From NCBI GenBank assembly GCA_024734555.1, contig JANPWX010000026.1:5955486-6019485 (forward strand): DNA of 64,000 nt, given 5' to 3'. The DNA is from Trochalopteron elliotii (Eukaryota; Chordata; Aves; Passeriformes; Leiothrichidae). Below are positions 63,901 to 64,000 of the stretch, one piece after another. Both the position numbers and the translations under genes were made by a program. The notes under the pieces were generated by a model, which saw only the letters and a list, made by a program, of their open reading frames with translations, had not been told where the DNA came from and did not search any database. The first letter of the stretch is position 1; each line of letters begins with the position of its first letter.

Positions 63901-64000
63901 TGTCTCAGGCACAACTTGTATTTACTACAACACTTCCCTCTGTATCCTTTCCTGTGTTTGTTTTGTACACAGCACAAAGGAGAGGACAGTCTGTGAGATG
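60958..64000 (-). other. EPHA5: EPHA5 intron upstream of the EGF-like exon (partial)
   Basis: At least 3043 bp of the intron preceding the EGF-like exon; its donor and the ligand-binding exon lie beyond the window. The 3' end has a good tract (CTTCTTTTCACAG). Nothing else recognisable. The open frames at 62490-62873 (plus) and 63652-63912 (minus) show no family features. Confidence 0.8.

Larger units (their letters stand above)
1..64000 (-). other. EPHA5: EPHA5 gene, internal part (ephrin-A receptor tyrosine kinase)
   Basis: The window lies wholly inside one minus-strand gene. Eight exons read in order as EGF-like region, FN3-1, FN3-2, transmembrane segment, optional juxtamembrane insert, juxtamembrane tyrosines and P-loop start, which is the Eph receptor layout. 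I chose EPHA5 over its paralogues from several stretches I remember from the human protein: CRPGFFKASPH in the EGF-like region, FLEWIPPAD and YYIACKKC in FN3-1, [14 protein letters not shown] in FN3-2, [20 protein letters not shown] in the juxtamembrane region, and above all the cassette exon ending in PSLxW, which I recall only from EPHA5. EPHA5 is a membrane receptor for GPI-anchored ephrin-A ligands and acts in axon guidance and synapse formation. The N-terminal exons and most kinase exons are outside the window. No promoter, start codon or stop codon of the gene is present. Confidence 0.94.

Noticed and set aside
1..64000. Search for bacterial operons, CRISPR arrays, phage, endogenous viruses, tRNA or rRNA genes.
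   Set aside because: None seen. Gene structure, codon context and repeats are those of a vertebrate intron-rich locus.

Overview
The window is vertebrate nuclear DNA, almost certainly from a bird. It carries an internal part of one gene on the minus strand: EPHA5, an ephrin-A receptor tyrosine kinase known in chick as Cek7. The evidence for a bird is a truncated CR1 LINE copy, a second CR1-like fragment, a few old MIR-type SINEs, low repeat density and large introns. The species cannot be named from this sequence. No bacterial, phage, CRISPR or viral feature was seen.

Eight coding exons can be placed to the base. All have GT and AG boundaries, matching phases and uninterrupted frames; together they make 1140 nt (380 codons), under 2% of the window. 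In transcript order, from high to low coordinates, they are: second half of the cysteine-rich EGF-like region (60957-60802); first fibronectin III domain (55079-54744); second fibronectin III domain in two exons (24661-24537 and 21775-21616); transmembrane exon (17670-17568); a 66-nt in-frame cassette exon just inside the membrane (8124-8059); juxtamembrane exon (1574-1507); and an exon with the two juxtamembrane tyrosines and the start of the kinase P-loop (148-23). The signal peptide, ephrin-binding domain and first half of the cysteine-rich region lie beyond base 64000. The rest of the kinase, the SAM domain and the C-terminus lie before base 1.

The rest is intron. Introns measure about 1.4, 6.5, 9.4, 3.9, 2.8, 30.1 and 5.7 kb, plus at least 3.0 kb of an eighth. 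They contain CR1 and MIR relics, short microsatellites, a 20-bp triplicate and AT-rich segments that may be regulatory. Every longer open frame outside the exons looks like chance.

No undescribed system was found. The most useful observations concern splicing: a conserved cysteine-containing cassette exon with a weak donor and nearby TGCATG motifs, a CAGCAG tandem acceptor at the transmembrane exon, and an unusually purine-rich acceptor at the second half of FN3-2.
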